Below, piece after piece: positions 1-38,500 of a stretch of 64,000 nucleotides of DNA (positions within the stretch are counted from its first letter, which is position 1; each line of letters begins with the position of its first letter). The notes under the pieces were generated by a model. The model did no database searches. It saw only the letters and a program-made list of their open reading frames with translations, and was not told the DNA's origin. Source of the DNA: Lingula anatina. Taxonomy: Eukaryota > Brachiopoda > Lingulata > Lingulida > Lingulidae. The DNA lies in contig NW_019775976.1 in NCBI RefSeq assembly GCF_001039355.2, forward strand, positions 1 to 64,000, given 5' to 3'. A program made the translations under genes and the position numbers.

Positions 1-473
1 CAGTCATTAGAAGATTATGTACTTGAAGTTTTATATTGAAAAGGTATTTTGGTGGCCATATTGAATTTGACAGCCATTTTGGAATTTTCAGACATGCCCA
101 TATATCCAAATTTGCTTAGAATTTTATTGTCCATAAGTGTGCCAAATTTCATGCTTGTAGGTAAAAAATGCACAATTTTTCACCAATTTCCTGGACTATA
201 TGTAGAAAGACATGACCGGGTGGCACTAATGAATACAAAATATCTAACACTGTCCAATCACTGTGGGCGGTTTTACTTTACATGTACAAGGAATGTGGTA
301 TTTGCTAGAACTAGTTTCTTTTACAGGATGCCACCTTTCATCGGGCGTTAACTCCATACATTCATTCTAAACTACGCTAAGCTGTAAGCGAACTTTGGCA
401 CCGTTATCTCCTTAAAGTTTATACATTAACAATGAAAACGTACCTTGACATTTGACAGGTTTCCACTTAATTT

Positions 474-1212
474 AAAGCCCGCTGCACACAAAACAATTTG
501 TCGCCGGCAGATAAAAGTCAGCCGATCGGTCGTCCTGGATGAGATCAGCGCACACACACGACAAGCTGTCGCAACAAAGCGCCGATTGGTGTGGTGAAAG
601 TGACGTAGTTATTATCTCGTCTGCGAGGTGGGGCATTGTTTAATTTAATCAGGAAAAGTTTCTGTAGGCCTATTTATATTTTGTATCTGTTATTGTTATG
701 ATAAGAGTTAAAATTAAATGTAAGAGTATAACAAGATTACTTTAATTAATTTAATTGAAAAATGAGCAAATTGAAATGCCAGAATTTTCTATATCAACGC
801 AATACTCGTAGACCATAAAAATACAGCCTATAGGATGACAACAGTTTGTCAGTTTAGACAGATTTAGTCACCTCGATGCAGCGTTACGTTGTTTTAAAAA
901 TGGTTTATGATGCTAAAAATTTAAAAAAACTAATACTAATAGAAAATTATAGGGCCTTCCATCATACTGAATTGAATTGAATTCTGACGTGGGCACGTGA
1001 TATCAGATGGCGCAACCATTGGCTGAAGATAATGATCAGTGCGACAAATTGTCGTAGGAAAGCGCACACACTACAGTACGACGTTTAAAAATCAAACATG
1101 TTTGATTCTCTCCCGACTAGTTGAAAAGTGTTCGTGAAGCAGCGCAGACAGGCCGATATTTTGTCGTAAGCGTGTCGGCCGACGAAAAATCATTCTGTGT
1201 GCGGCGGGCTTT
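474..1212. mobile_element. Non-autonomous DNA transposon with about 30-bp inverted ends
   Basis: Left end AAAGCCCGCTGCACACA and right end (reverse complement) AAAGCCCGCCGCACACA; the inverted similarity continues imperfectly through the GTCG/CGGC-rich subterminal parts. About 739 bp with no credible coding potential. A second copy in the alternative-haplotype contig is at 3813-4549. Confidence 0.65.
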
Positions 1213-1279
1213 AGCAAACAGCAAGTGAAGCATGACTGCTGATGCCCATTGCAACATACATATAGTTCCTGGAAACTTA

Positions 1280-1722
1280 AAGGCATAATAACTCTTTGTA
1301 TGAGACCTATATTTCACAATAAAAACCTTGTGAATAACTCATAGAAATATAATATATTCTGTTTTACCACAAAAACAGCAGTTATAGCTTTTATTCTGAT
1401 ATTTGAACTTGTCTTTAGACCACGTGACCTCCATTGATGTCTATACTCTGTTAAAATCTCTTAAGAGATTTTAACAAAAAACCAAACTTTTTAGAAAAAA
1501 ACCAGGGACTAACTTTGAATGTAAAAATGGATTCATTAACCATTGGTAAGTATGGGAAAATTGTTGTTTACTCCAGGAAAATTCATTTTTTGGCCNGGAA
1601 AAAAACCAGGGACTAACTTTGAATGTAAAAATGGATTCATTAACCATTGTTAAGTATGGGAAAATTGTTGTTTACTCCAGGAAAATTCATTTTTTGGCCG
1701 AAACGAAGAGTTATTATTGCTT
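1280..1722. mobile_element. TA-flanked MITE, split by a contig join, polymorphic between the two alleles
   Basis: Ends AAGGCATAATAACTC and (reverse complement) AAGCAATAATAACTC, flanked by TA on both sides (1278-1279 and 1723-1724). The allele at about 4616 has the uninterrupted empty site. A contig join (N at 1596) interrupts it and about 105 bp are repeated on both sides of that N. A related full copy is at 36890-37231. Confidence 0.75.
1596..1596. other. Contig join with about 105 bp redundant overlap
   Basis: Single N. The sequence aaaaaaccagggactaac to ttttttggcc occurs immediately left (from about 1494) and again immediately right (from 1597), an unmerged contig overlap inside the MITE. 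Confidence 0.8.
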
Positions 1723-2259
1723 TAACATATTAATGGGTTCATCTAAAATTATCCAAACTAAAAAAAAAAGTACTTACCTATTTAACAGAAAAAAAATTTA
1801 CCCTACCACTAAAATCAATGACAAAAAATGTCTAAGAAAAAACATACAGAAAACAATTTTTATGTTGCGTACTAAACCTAAGGATGTGCAATGTCCGCAG
1901 GCAAAAAAAATTCTTTCTCAACTAATGCAATCTAATTATGACTTAACACCTGGTATTATTATAAGCATTTGGAGGGTCTGGTCACAGCTTCCTCTGTTTT
2001 ATAGAGAGCTTTTAAGCTTAAGATCCTTTCAGTAACTATTTTAAGTAACCTCATGAATGTAATGTTGCTGAATAATGTATTACTATAAAAGTCATGTTTT
2101 AATGCAAGTGAAATATTCTTGTACATTGCATCTTTTAGAAAGAGAACTCATCACTTCCTCTAAGAAAGCAGAACAAGTTCTTACTTAAATCCCAAATGTT
2201 GGAAAAGAACTTCCACATAGAACAAGTTCGATCTTAACTCTTTCTAACATCTCCTTTAG

Positions 2260-28862
<26,603 letters not shown>

Positions 28863-30454
28863 CAATATTTTTAAATTAGAGGTAACACAATGAAATGATG
28901 AATAATATAGTTTGTTAATGAGATACATCAGTGTTGCTCACTGTGTAGTTGAAAAGTTAATGGTTTATAATACATGTATCAGTCAGTAGTGCATTACATG
29001 TAGTTTACAATTATTAATATTAGTGTCTACACCACTTTGGTGAACATATAAATGATATGTATGTTCACCCACATGTAGGCAGTGTAAGAACAGTATGATT
29101 TATGAACGAATAGCAATAATATTAGTTATACAAAGGGAAATTGATACTTTCAAAGGAAAGTATGATATTTGTGAATGACACTGATATTGAGATACATAAT
29201 CATCGAGAGTCGTACATAATCAATGATAATTGTTATGAAGTAGACTCGAAGCACATTGCTGATACAGTCATCGAACTATATTGTAGTTCATTTTTGTATA
29301 TTTGATTTCGGAATCAAAATCTTAAGTATAATAAGATGTGCATAAATGTGCATAATATGTATAAGCGTTATACATATATATATATGTACTGAGTATAGAG
29401 CCATTTGTAGTCATATCTGTGACTACATAACATTATCAGAACTTACAGATTCATTTACAGCGACTTACTCCAGAGATTTTATTTTTGGAAAAAAGAGGAA
29501 TTTTATCTTTTTTAAAACACAAAGATCAGCATTAATTTTAACAAAGAAGTATGTTCCCAAATTGTGACAGAAATTCTGATTTATTCAGCTAATATACAAA
29601 AATATGCATTAAAATTGATTAATTAGTTACTAGTGGTTTCTACTGTATGTTTAATATACACTGAGCTAAAATATAAATACCATTTATGAATTATTATGTA
29701 ACATGCAATGGACTATGGACAATAATCTGTAGCACATTAAACAACAAAATTCACTTTGTATGATTTAATATAAATATAACCTATAATGCTGATTATTATT
29801 ATTATTATCATTATTATTATTATTATTTGAAGTATTGCACGGGATGTTTATATTTTTGCTCAGTATATAAGCTGAATGAATTAAAATCAGGATGGAATTA
29901 TTTTTGTCTTACAGGTTTATAGACTTCCTCTCGCCCCTCCTTTACACACACACTCACACTTGTTTGAATGTTATTGTTTGTACATATTTGATATCTAAGT
30001 GGCATGTTCATATAACATGTAGATGAAGGCCCTTAGGATGACTATATGCTAACAAACACGAATGTATTATGTATAGGCCATGCTGCACATGAAATGTACA
30101 GCAGAAAACAATGTTGTTTTGTTAATGATTTAATTTTTTGTAGGAAAGTGATTGCTCTATGGGAAAATTTGTCACTTTTTGCTCACTCTCAGGAATATGA
30201 AGGCTGGAAACTGACTCAAATGCATCATTTCTCACTAAAATCAGATTAGTTAGTGGGTTTGGCATTCAAGGCCCAATTACCGCATGCTTGAATTCCTTTT
30301 TAATTCTCTTGTATGGAACAAAAACCCAGTTCAACACATATGCAGTCAAAATGGTGTTGGAAAAGGATTGTAAGATGAAAATTTTTGCAGAGTAGGAAAA
30401 TGTTCAGCTTTCATGCAAATTTATGCAGTATGGGCACCAGCTTCTTACATATAT

Positions 30455-30640
30455 ACCCAGGGGCAGATGGAGGCCGTCTGCTTGGTCTTCAGGAAGACAG
30501 TCAGATTTTCAAGTTTGCACTGGCAGGTATATGTCTATATTTTTCTGTCGGAAGACAGTCAAAAATGGAGGATAGATCCGTGTCATAATTTAGAAGACTG
30601 TCAGAAAATATCTCTGGATCTGTCCCTGATACCATTTATT
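30455..30640. repeat. Dispersed repeat related to 26230-26385
   Basis: See the copy at 26230; contains ggaagacagtcaaaaatgga and gaagactgtcagaaaatatc. Intergenic. Confidence 0.5.
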
Positions 30641-31350
30641 CTGCTGAGGTTTTGGTCTGTTTTAATGTGAGCACTCACTAGTATATGTACTAACATTCAC
30701 ATCGCTGCAGTGTATAAATTGATTATGAACATCACCATTGAGGTATTCAAGATGTAGGGGTGCATTTAAGTCACATGTTTAACCTCTGAACAGTTGAAAA
30801 TATAGCCAATAGATGGTTGATATTGAAAACGAAGGGAATAGGTAATAATCATGGATTCTTTTGTATTTGAGTAATACTAACCAATTGATATTATCTATGA
30901 AACGATCAATAGATATATAATGAAATAATTGGACTTATAGTATTCTGTTTTAGAGCTCTTGTGGTATTAATATGATTAGTTATGGATAGTTGAAATATAT
31001 CTTATCAGAAATGGGAAAAAAAAGAAAATTCTGATCTCATACTTGGTCAATCATATACTCCTTGTTTTCAATGTTACGGAAATTTTAAATCCATGTCAGC
31101 CATTTTTGTTTGAAAGATTTTTATGATTTTTTATCAATTTGATTCATTTTTTAACAAATCAGTATGGTCAAATATACGTTAATGAAAAATGTACAATAAA
31201 ATATCAAATGATATGTATTTGCTGTTTCCCATTCTTTTATATTTGTCTTTTTTCATGGACTAGTCATTTACCTGAAGTAAGGAACGCCATCAATATTTTT
31301 TTATTACGCAATTTTCCTAACAGATGAATATACGTCTTTGGCTGTATTAG

Positions 31351-31402
31351 CATGCAAAAGCGGCCAAGATCACGTGCCCATGCGACTAACAACATTCACC
31401 AC
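31351..31402 (+). promoter_or_regulatory. Relic resembling the metallothionein promoter core
   Basis: gatcacgtgcccatgcgac (31367) closely matches catcatgtgcccatgcgac in the metallothionein A promoter (34086), preceded by gcaaaagcggcc (promoter B: gcaaaagcaacc). No TATA box and no intact MRE core follow. It may be the remains of another metallothionein promoter or a distal element. Confidence 0.45.
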
Positions 31403-32279
31403 ACTGAGTAAGATAATAAGCCTTCCAGGTTCTTATCCCAACCTAAATATTGACGAATCCTTTCCTCAAACAAACAAACAAACAAACAAACAAACACGGC
31501 AATATCTTTTGAGATGGACCATGATCGCGCGCCAACGGCATAGCTCACGCACCTAACGAATGACGAAAAATGTTTTTCGTCGGCACTTTCACACGCCTGT
31601 GATATTGACAATTTGCCAGCAAAGCCAAACATGTCGCCAATAAACGATATCCGCGATTATGAGTGTCTTTTATCATATGTTATTCCTCTAGTTGGCATAT
31701 ACTAAGGCCAATGGGATTATTACGCATAGAACGTTAAATAGTATGTATATATGTCAATACTCTGGGCTGCATTACTCACGTTGTCGGAGAAGGAGGGACA
31801 GGTGAAAAACAGCATGTATTAAATGAACTTTTACTATGTAAGCCATCTAATCGTATTTCACATAAAGCAAGTTTTAAATGATAATTCCACTCTTCGCCCC
31901 AAACTCCTTATTTACTGAATTACATACATTCTTTTGGGTAATAGATAATTTTTTAATGCTCAGTGACTAAATTAATTAATATTAACACATGTCATCTTAC
32001 GGGTGACGTAATGATTACGTTTTGGGGTAAAAACTGAAAAATCGGTTTCTCAAATTTCTCTTTTACCTGAGCACCCACGATCACCGTTTCAATGACACCA
32101 TTTAGTACTCCATAATGATAATAATAATAATTCGTAGAGAACAAAACAGAACTTATTCAGACCGCAGGCTATCTACATGTACACCACAAATATCCAGGGC
32201 GTAAACGGCTACAAGATACAGTACGTAATTACGTGTACATACAGACACAATGATACAAGCCATGGATCACTCTGAGAGC

Positions 32280-32480
32280 GGTCAGAATGGATTTATCATA
32301 CCAGCAGGATCGATCTATCTCTGCAGGGATTCTTGCGCAGTTGTCTGGCACGCCCCCTCGAGGAGCTAGGGGTAATTAACTTTCGTGCATGCTTGGCTAG
32401 CTTCTCGAGGGGGCGTGCCAGACAATTAAGCTGATTACACTGACTGCGCTTTAGCAAGAATTCCCAGAGTGAAAGATCGA
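32280..32480. repeat. Palindromic GTAATTAACT MITE family, copy 4
   Basis: Well-preserved palindrome: tgtctggcacgccccctcga on the left and its reverse complement from about 32404 on the right, around aggggtaattaactttcgtg. Outer arms carry gatcgatctatctc and gaaagatcgatcc. Confidence 0.7.
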
Positions 32481-33032
32481 TCCTGGTGGTACGATAATTT
32501 CATCTTGAACGCTCTCTTCGAGTCTTTTCACACCACCAGTTGCACCGAAAGACGCACACGGTTCATTAATGATTAATATAGATATCAATGCCAAACAAGT
32601 GGGGATTATATAATACGTAATTCCGTGGGAAAACCCTGTCTTAACTATAAGGGATTTTTCCTGTTGGGTATTTCATTGTCCACCTTATAAAAATAGCAGT
32701 CCTGTTGATTATCGGGATATTTTCTTGTTTCGTTTCTAAATCGAGCGAATTTGGCCACGAAATTTTGAGTCCGTAATAAATTAAAGAGAAAATGTGATCG
32801 TGTCTCTATTATTATTTTATAAGATGAGTCCACTGCTTATATCCGATTATTTCATTTAATGTCACCAAAATATTCATTTCTCGATAGACATTGTTTTTTT
32901 CACATTTGAGATTTATTTATGAACGTTTTATTCTCTGCCCCCCCCCCCCTGCATACATAACACCATGCATTTCAAACCAATTTCTGTACCCGTGAGTGTG
33001 AATTTGTGAATGCATGTTCAGCAAAATCGCCA

Positions 33033-33034
<2 letters not shown>

Positions 33035-33114
<80 letters not shown>
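33035..33114. repeat. (TC)n(TG)n compound microsatellite
   Basis: About 45 nt of TC repeats followed by about 35 nt of TG repeats; a similar compound repeat is at 35439-35500. Confidence 0.9.
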
Positions 33115-33115
<1 letters not shown>

Positions 33116-33180
33116 TGAACGCCATGTATTTCCACGTCATTTCCACGTCCGTGACTGTGCATTAAACTGCCTTCATCAAC

Positions 33181-33346
33181 CAGGCCCGTAGCCAGGGGGG
33201 GTTCGGGGGGTTCGAAAGAACCACCCTTTTTTGCTGGGAAAAGGTCCACTCTAGGTAAATTTGATCTATGTACTTGAGGATTTTATGGTAAAGGTCCACT
33301 TTTTCAGAAAACGAACCCCCCTCTGAAATTGCTGGCTACGGGCCTG
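33181..33346. mobile_element. MITE with CAGGCCCGTAGCCAG ends
   Basis: Inverted ends caggcccgtagccag and ctggctacgggcctg enclose a short centre with ggttcgggggg and cgaacccccc; tcaac flanks both ends. hAT-like by its CAGG ends. Non-coding. Confidence 0.72.
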
Positions 33347-33954
33347 TCAACATATCTCTTTAAATACCGACAGCATACACTGTAGATTGTCAGCGGCCGA
33401 GTTCGCATATTTTGTTAATTTTGCTATGGAGAGCACCGTGAACTCCTGCCCATCCTACTATATTTACCCATTACACAGAGCGCCTATGTTTACAGGCAGT
33501 AAACCGCGCTTACGCACCCACTATCAGCGTTATGAGTTATGGAGTATTTACGCTTTCCTTCAGCGTTGATAACCCCGGTGAGTTTCTCCTGCGTGTGAAA
33601 ACTACATGTATCTTGGAAGAGCTATTCTAAAGCTAAGTGCAAAATTCCCTATATCTCGTTTCACATTGTGTTGCGAAACCGAAAGAAGTGAACACTTAAA
33701 ATCGTTTTATTTCTAATTCAGCTGTGCTGTAACATTGCACAGTATCACTTTACAGATATGCGGCACTGTCTTCTATAAACTTACAATTTTATTATGTGCA
33801 AGGGGGCGCTTTTGATTCTAAATATTTGGGATCACTTGACTGTAGGCTAGCAAGAAAAATCTCCAATCTCATCAAAACCAAGGTTATGTTTATGACACAG
33901 ATAAAACTTGGAGCTTACAATGTATTGAGTTGTTCTGTATCTCGAAAGTAAACG

Positions 33955-34204
33955 ACCAATATCACTCACCCACGGAACGGTTGTCGATATTTTGCACACG
34001 TTACTAATTCGATCAATTGAACAACAACTCCTTATTTGGCTTTCTGTTTCAGTTGAATATTAGACCCGTGTGCAAAGACGACCGACATCATGTGCCCATG
34101 CGACATATAGCATGCACCCGATACCACCATCCGTTTGTTTTGAGTGGCGTGTGCAAAACCGCCGTAAATCACTATATAACCCACCAGCGGCCAAAATCGC
34201 GCAC
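33955..34204 (+). promoter_or_regulatory. Metallothionein A promoter with four MRE cores and TATA box
   Basis: MRE cores (consensus TGCRCNC, either strand): TGCACAC at 33993-33999, GTGTGCA at 34068-34074, TGCACCC at 34113-34119 and GTGTGCA at 34149-34155. A TATATAA box is at 34173-34179. Order and spacing are conserved with the metallothionein B promoter (about 330 bp of alignable sequence). MTF-1 binding to such elements drives metal-induced transcription in animals; that is known biology and not shown here. Confidence 0.8.
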
Positions 34205-34284
34205 TTTCTTCCCAGCGATCGAGAAAGAAGTGCAATTCACAGTTTCTCTAAATTATCAAGAAAATTTCAAGAAAATTTTACAAG
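34205..34284 (+). other. Metallothionein A non-coding first exon (5' UTR)
   Basis: Inferred from the TATA box about 30 bp upstream and from the donor after 34284 (ttttacaag|gtgagc). The corresponding exon of metallothionein B ends aatttataag|gtaagt. The start is estimated. Confidence 0.6.
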
Positions 34285-35263
34285 GTGAGCGAAAGAGACC
34301 ATACTCAAACAGCAGTCGTTTGCCATGCACTGTGTCATATGGTACCTTATTTTTATTCAGTGCAGTTGTAAAGGCAACAGTCATTTAAAGCCCAGTAGAT
34401 ATAATAACTGTTTGTGTTAAAAAGCACAATTTATGAAATTGATTTTTACATAGCTTACAAGAGCTACTGGGTTTGTTATTATCTCAAATTTTGCCGCCGT
34501 CCTTAGACATTTTTACATGAAGGGTACGAAAATATATAACAAATAGAGTGGGCTGCATAGAAAAGATATCTAAATAAGACTTATCTAAATGAGAAAATAA
34601 AAAATAAAACCAATTCTTAAATCAAGAGTTCACGTTTGTTTTTTTTTTGTTTTTTGTTTTTTTTTTTTTTTTTTGGGGGGGGGGTAATTGCTCGGTTACT
34701 CGGAAACAAAGTTAGTATTATTTTAAAAAAAGCAGGAGACGTCTTGGGTGAATTTTCCATTGTCTATTCAACGATATCTCCAAATAATTCCTTTTAATCT
34801 GATGTTTTTGTATACACACAGGTCCTCGAACAATGACGACCAACTGACAATTCTCGAACAAAATTTGGATTTAATTTTTTTTTTTTTCATCGTGTGTTTG
34901 AATGCTAGAATGCGCAAAGGCAAATCCTCGGTTCTTGAAACCGCAGTGATTTGGAATTGATGTCAAAATGTTAAGAAGTGTCGTGCTTGTTGAAATCATA
35001 ACCGAAATGAGATCATTCAACTTCATGGACCTTGTGAAAGTGTGTTTAATTTTATCCTTAATATTTGTTGAACGTCAGTTATCTAGACACTTTATTTATA
35101 GAGTAAAAAGCGACATGTATATCCGGGCCGACCGGTATCTTTTAAGTCTTAAAAGAGTCAACGTTGCTTACAGATAAAAAGGTGAAGGTCTCTCGAGGAT
35201 TATTCTTCATTTTCATTCAAAATCCTGACCTCCAGTTGTAACTCTGCTTTGTTCATTTTTCAG

Positions 35264-35464
35264 AATAGACATGGCTGACGTTGAGTGTTGCGGAAAGTGC
35301 AGTGGCAGGTAGGTTGCATTGTGTGAAAGCATTCGGTCATTTCAATGCCTAATAACTAAATATTGATTGGCCGCGTAATTGACTGAGGTTGGCCGAATAA
35401 TCGTAAGAATGTATGTGTTTGCGCGCTCTCGCGCGCGTCTCTCTCTCTCTCTCTCTCTGTGCAT

Positions 35465-35503
<39 letters not shown>

Positions 35504-38500
35504 CGCGCGCCGTATAAAACATGTTAACAAATTCGTTTGGGGAAATGAACATGGAGAAAAAAAACATGTTTGTGCAGGTGCTGCCTCATGAAATAGAAAA
35601 AAGTAGAAGCCGTCTCTAGTAGGTGTGCTACCAAAAATGCGTTTGGTCTTCTGCGGTTGAGACCAACTAATGTTCCAAGTCTCACCTAACGCATTTATAC
35701 TTTTCATCAATTTCAGCCGTGCCACTTGTAAAATGGACTGTGAGTGTCCACAGTGCAAATGTTGTGACTGCTCCGGTAAATCCTGCTGCGCCGTAGCAGG
35801 CAAGGTGAGCGCTTCATCTTTACTTTTATAAATCAATCACTTGTAGAATTTTCTTTTTCAGGATAGCTTATTCAGATTATTTTGAAAATGGCTCTTTAGT
35901 ATTTTAACACCTTTAAGGTCTGAATTGGAAAAGATTGGTAGCTTCACAGGAAATAAGACATTAAAACATAAACAATGTCTAATGCGTCTTGGTACACTAG
36001 TCTTCTAAAAACCGCTGTAATTATTGTCAACTTTCCTTTTCAAGCTATGAATGTTATTTCTAAATTGATGTAATGAAATCTTATGTCATAGGTGTGCAAA
36101 ACTGGCTGTCCCGATTGCCCCACTGCCGCGTGCTGCTGTAAGCGCTTGTGTGAATGCACGGGCAAAGGCTGTTGCACTGAGTCGGTGAGTGATGCCAAGC
36201 GTTGCGTGAATGAAGAAATACATACAAAAATTATGATAATTTTGTAAAACAATGATTGATTAAAATGAAATGATCGAAATAGGATGATGAAAATGAAGTT
36301 TCTTCAAATCGTTTGCAAATTTTAACCGTTGCTTTAATTATTCTGGTTAAGTGCGATTGAGAAGATCACAGGGTTTTCTTTTCGGCTTTTCCATTTATTT
36401 ATAATATACCATCATTATACCATCATATCTTACCAGTATCAGCAAGAAGAGTGATACCGTCGTCATGTGCACATGCTCAGAGCATAGTGCGGTATTTCAA
36501 TGTACGATCTTGTAAAGTAAACCGAACAACGTACCTCAATTTAGAAATTAAAATTCCTTCTCTATACCCTACAGATTTTTAACAAGACGAAGGAGAACAA
36601 TTTGAGTATGGTCATCTGAACACAGGGCTATCTCGCCACCCACACTGAGTTCTTAGTATTGAATAACACCAAAAATGTAATCTATTTCTGCATTTTATTT
36701 TCATTTCTGTTTTGATGTCATGTATGAATTGTACGGCACAATGTTTTAAACTGAAGACCAATTTTTCCAGGGTTGTACGGTAGGCTGCAAGCTTTGCTCT
36801 GGACCCAAGGGTTGTTTGTGTTGTAAATGCACTGGAAAAGAATGCTGCACGGCCGAGGTGGGTGAATTCATACACCTAAATGTTTATTAAAGGGATAATA
36901 ACTCTTCGTATGAGATGTACATTTCACGATAAAAACATTGTGAACAACTCATAGAAATATAATATATTCTGTTGTACCAAAAAAAACGGCATTAATAGCT
37001 ATTATTCTGATATTTGAGCTTGTATTAAGACCATGTGACCTACATTGATGGCTATACTCTGTTATAATCTCTTTTAAGAGAGATTATAACAAAAAAAAAC
37101 TTTTTAGAAAAAAAACAGGGACTAACTTTGAATGTAAAAATGGATTCATTAACCATTGGTAAGTATGGGAAAAATGTTGTTTACTCCAGGAAAATTCATT
37201 TTTTGGCCAAAACGAAGAGTTATTATCCCTTTAAAGATAGAAGCAGACGTTGTTGACATTGCCCACAGTTTTTAAAATTCAGGTTCTGTCATTACCCGGT
37301 ATGTGTATAATTGTCAAAGAAATCTTTGGTGTTTTTTATCTATCCGATATTATTATCATTCTTAAGTGATATTTTAATTTTTCATTTACAGGGCTGCTCG
37401 GTTGGCTGCAAGTTGTGCTCTGGACCCAAGGGTTGTATGTGCTGTACTTGCACTGGCAAAGGATGCTGCACCGATGAGGTGAGGAATAAATAAGTAAAAA
37501 AAAAATAATAATAATAATTTATAAATAATAATAAACAGAAAGAAATAACCATTGATAATTTTATGTAATTTTTTTATATTTTTATTCTTATCAAAAGAAT
37601 TAAAGGTTGTCATCATTCTTTCTTTGGTGTTATATTTCTTGAAGTATAATTAATTCTTCAGTTTTAATACACATTTCGACGAAATACGTTCCAGGGTTGT
37701 TCAGTGGGCTGTAAGCTGTGTTGTGGACCTGGAGGATGCTGCTGCTGCAAGTGCACTGGCAAAGGTTGCTGCACCCCCGAGGTGGGTGAATCCATACGTT
37801 TATAAAAAGTAACAAAAATATCTTGGGATTTATTGTAGTCTTTGTTTCTACTGCAAGCCTCATTTTTTATCACTGTCAAATAATTGTTCAAAATAATCTT
37901 TCTTGTTTCTTTTTCTTTTATTTTCTTCTTTTTCTTTATTTCTTTCTTTATGTAGTCCATTTATTACGTTCATTTAGATAGGCCTAAGTATAGTAATGTC
38001 ACTTCTGTATATATAGCGTTTTGACCAATCTTTATTTCCAGGGTTGCTCAGTTGGCTGCAAGCTGTGTTGTGGACCCAAGGGTTGTATGTGCTGCAAGTG
38101 CACTGGCAAGGGATGCTGCACCCCTGAGGTTAATTATTTCAGCCGTCTTTGTTATCAGAAATTACGATAATCGATGCTCGTTGAATTAGACAGTACTGAT
38201 ATTTTTACCAAAGAGAAGTTTTTTCTTTTTGCATTAGATAGTTCAGGGATAGTGGCAATGTTTCACTGCACACCTTATTTGAAAAATAAACGTTTAATTT
38301 GGGTCATTTTGTATTCAGGGTTGCTCAGTTGGCTGCAAGCTTTGCTCTGGATCCAAGGGTTGTATGTGCTGCAAGTGCACCGGCAAAGGATGCTGCACCT
38401 CTGAGGTGAGTGCCCCTTGTAATCAAATTATTCCGACTATCAGTGATTTGAATTCATTTCGTAAATACACTGGGAAAGACTGCTGCACCTATAAGGTAAT

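Larger units (their letters stand above)
28863..33949. other. ABCC4 3' UTR and intergenic region before metallothionein A
   Basis: No coding exon is supported here. The first part is presumably ABCC4 3' UTR, but I cannot fix its end. The rest holds an (ATT)n run at 29793-29827, a dispersed repeat near 30455-30640, a promoter-like relic at 31351-31402, an (AAAC)n run at 31469-31497, a palindromic MITE at about 32280-32480, a (TC)n(TG)n microsatellite at 33035-33114 and a MITE at 33181-33346. Confidence 0.6.

Noticed and set aside
1619-2035. 138-residue open reading frame
   Set aside because: It starts inside the MITE at a contig join, is Lys/Asn-rich low-complexity translation, and the allele at about 4620-4930 carries indels that break it.
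35342-35836. 164-residue minus-strand open reading frame opposite metallothionein A exon 2
   Set aside because: Shadow of the coding exon plus a (TC)n(TG)n microsatellite; typical repeat-derived THTHTH and RERERE translation.
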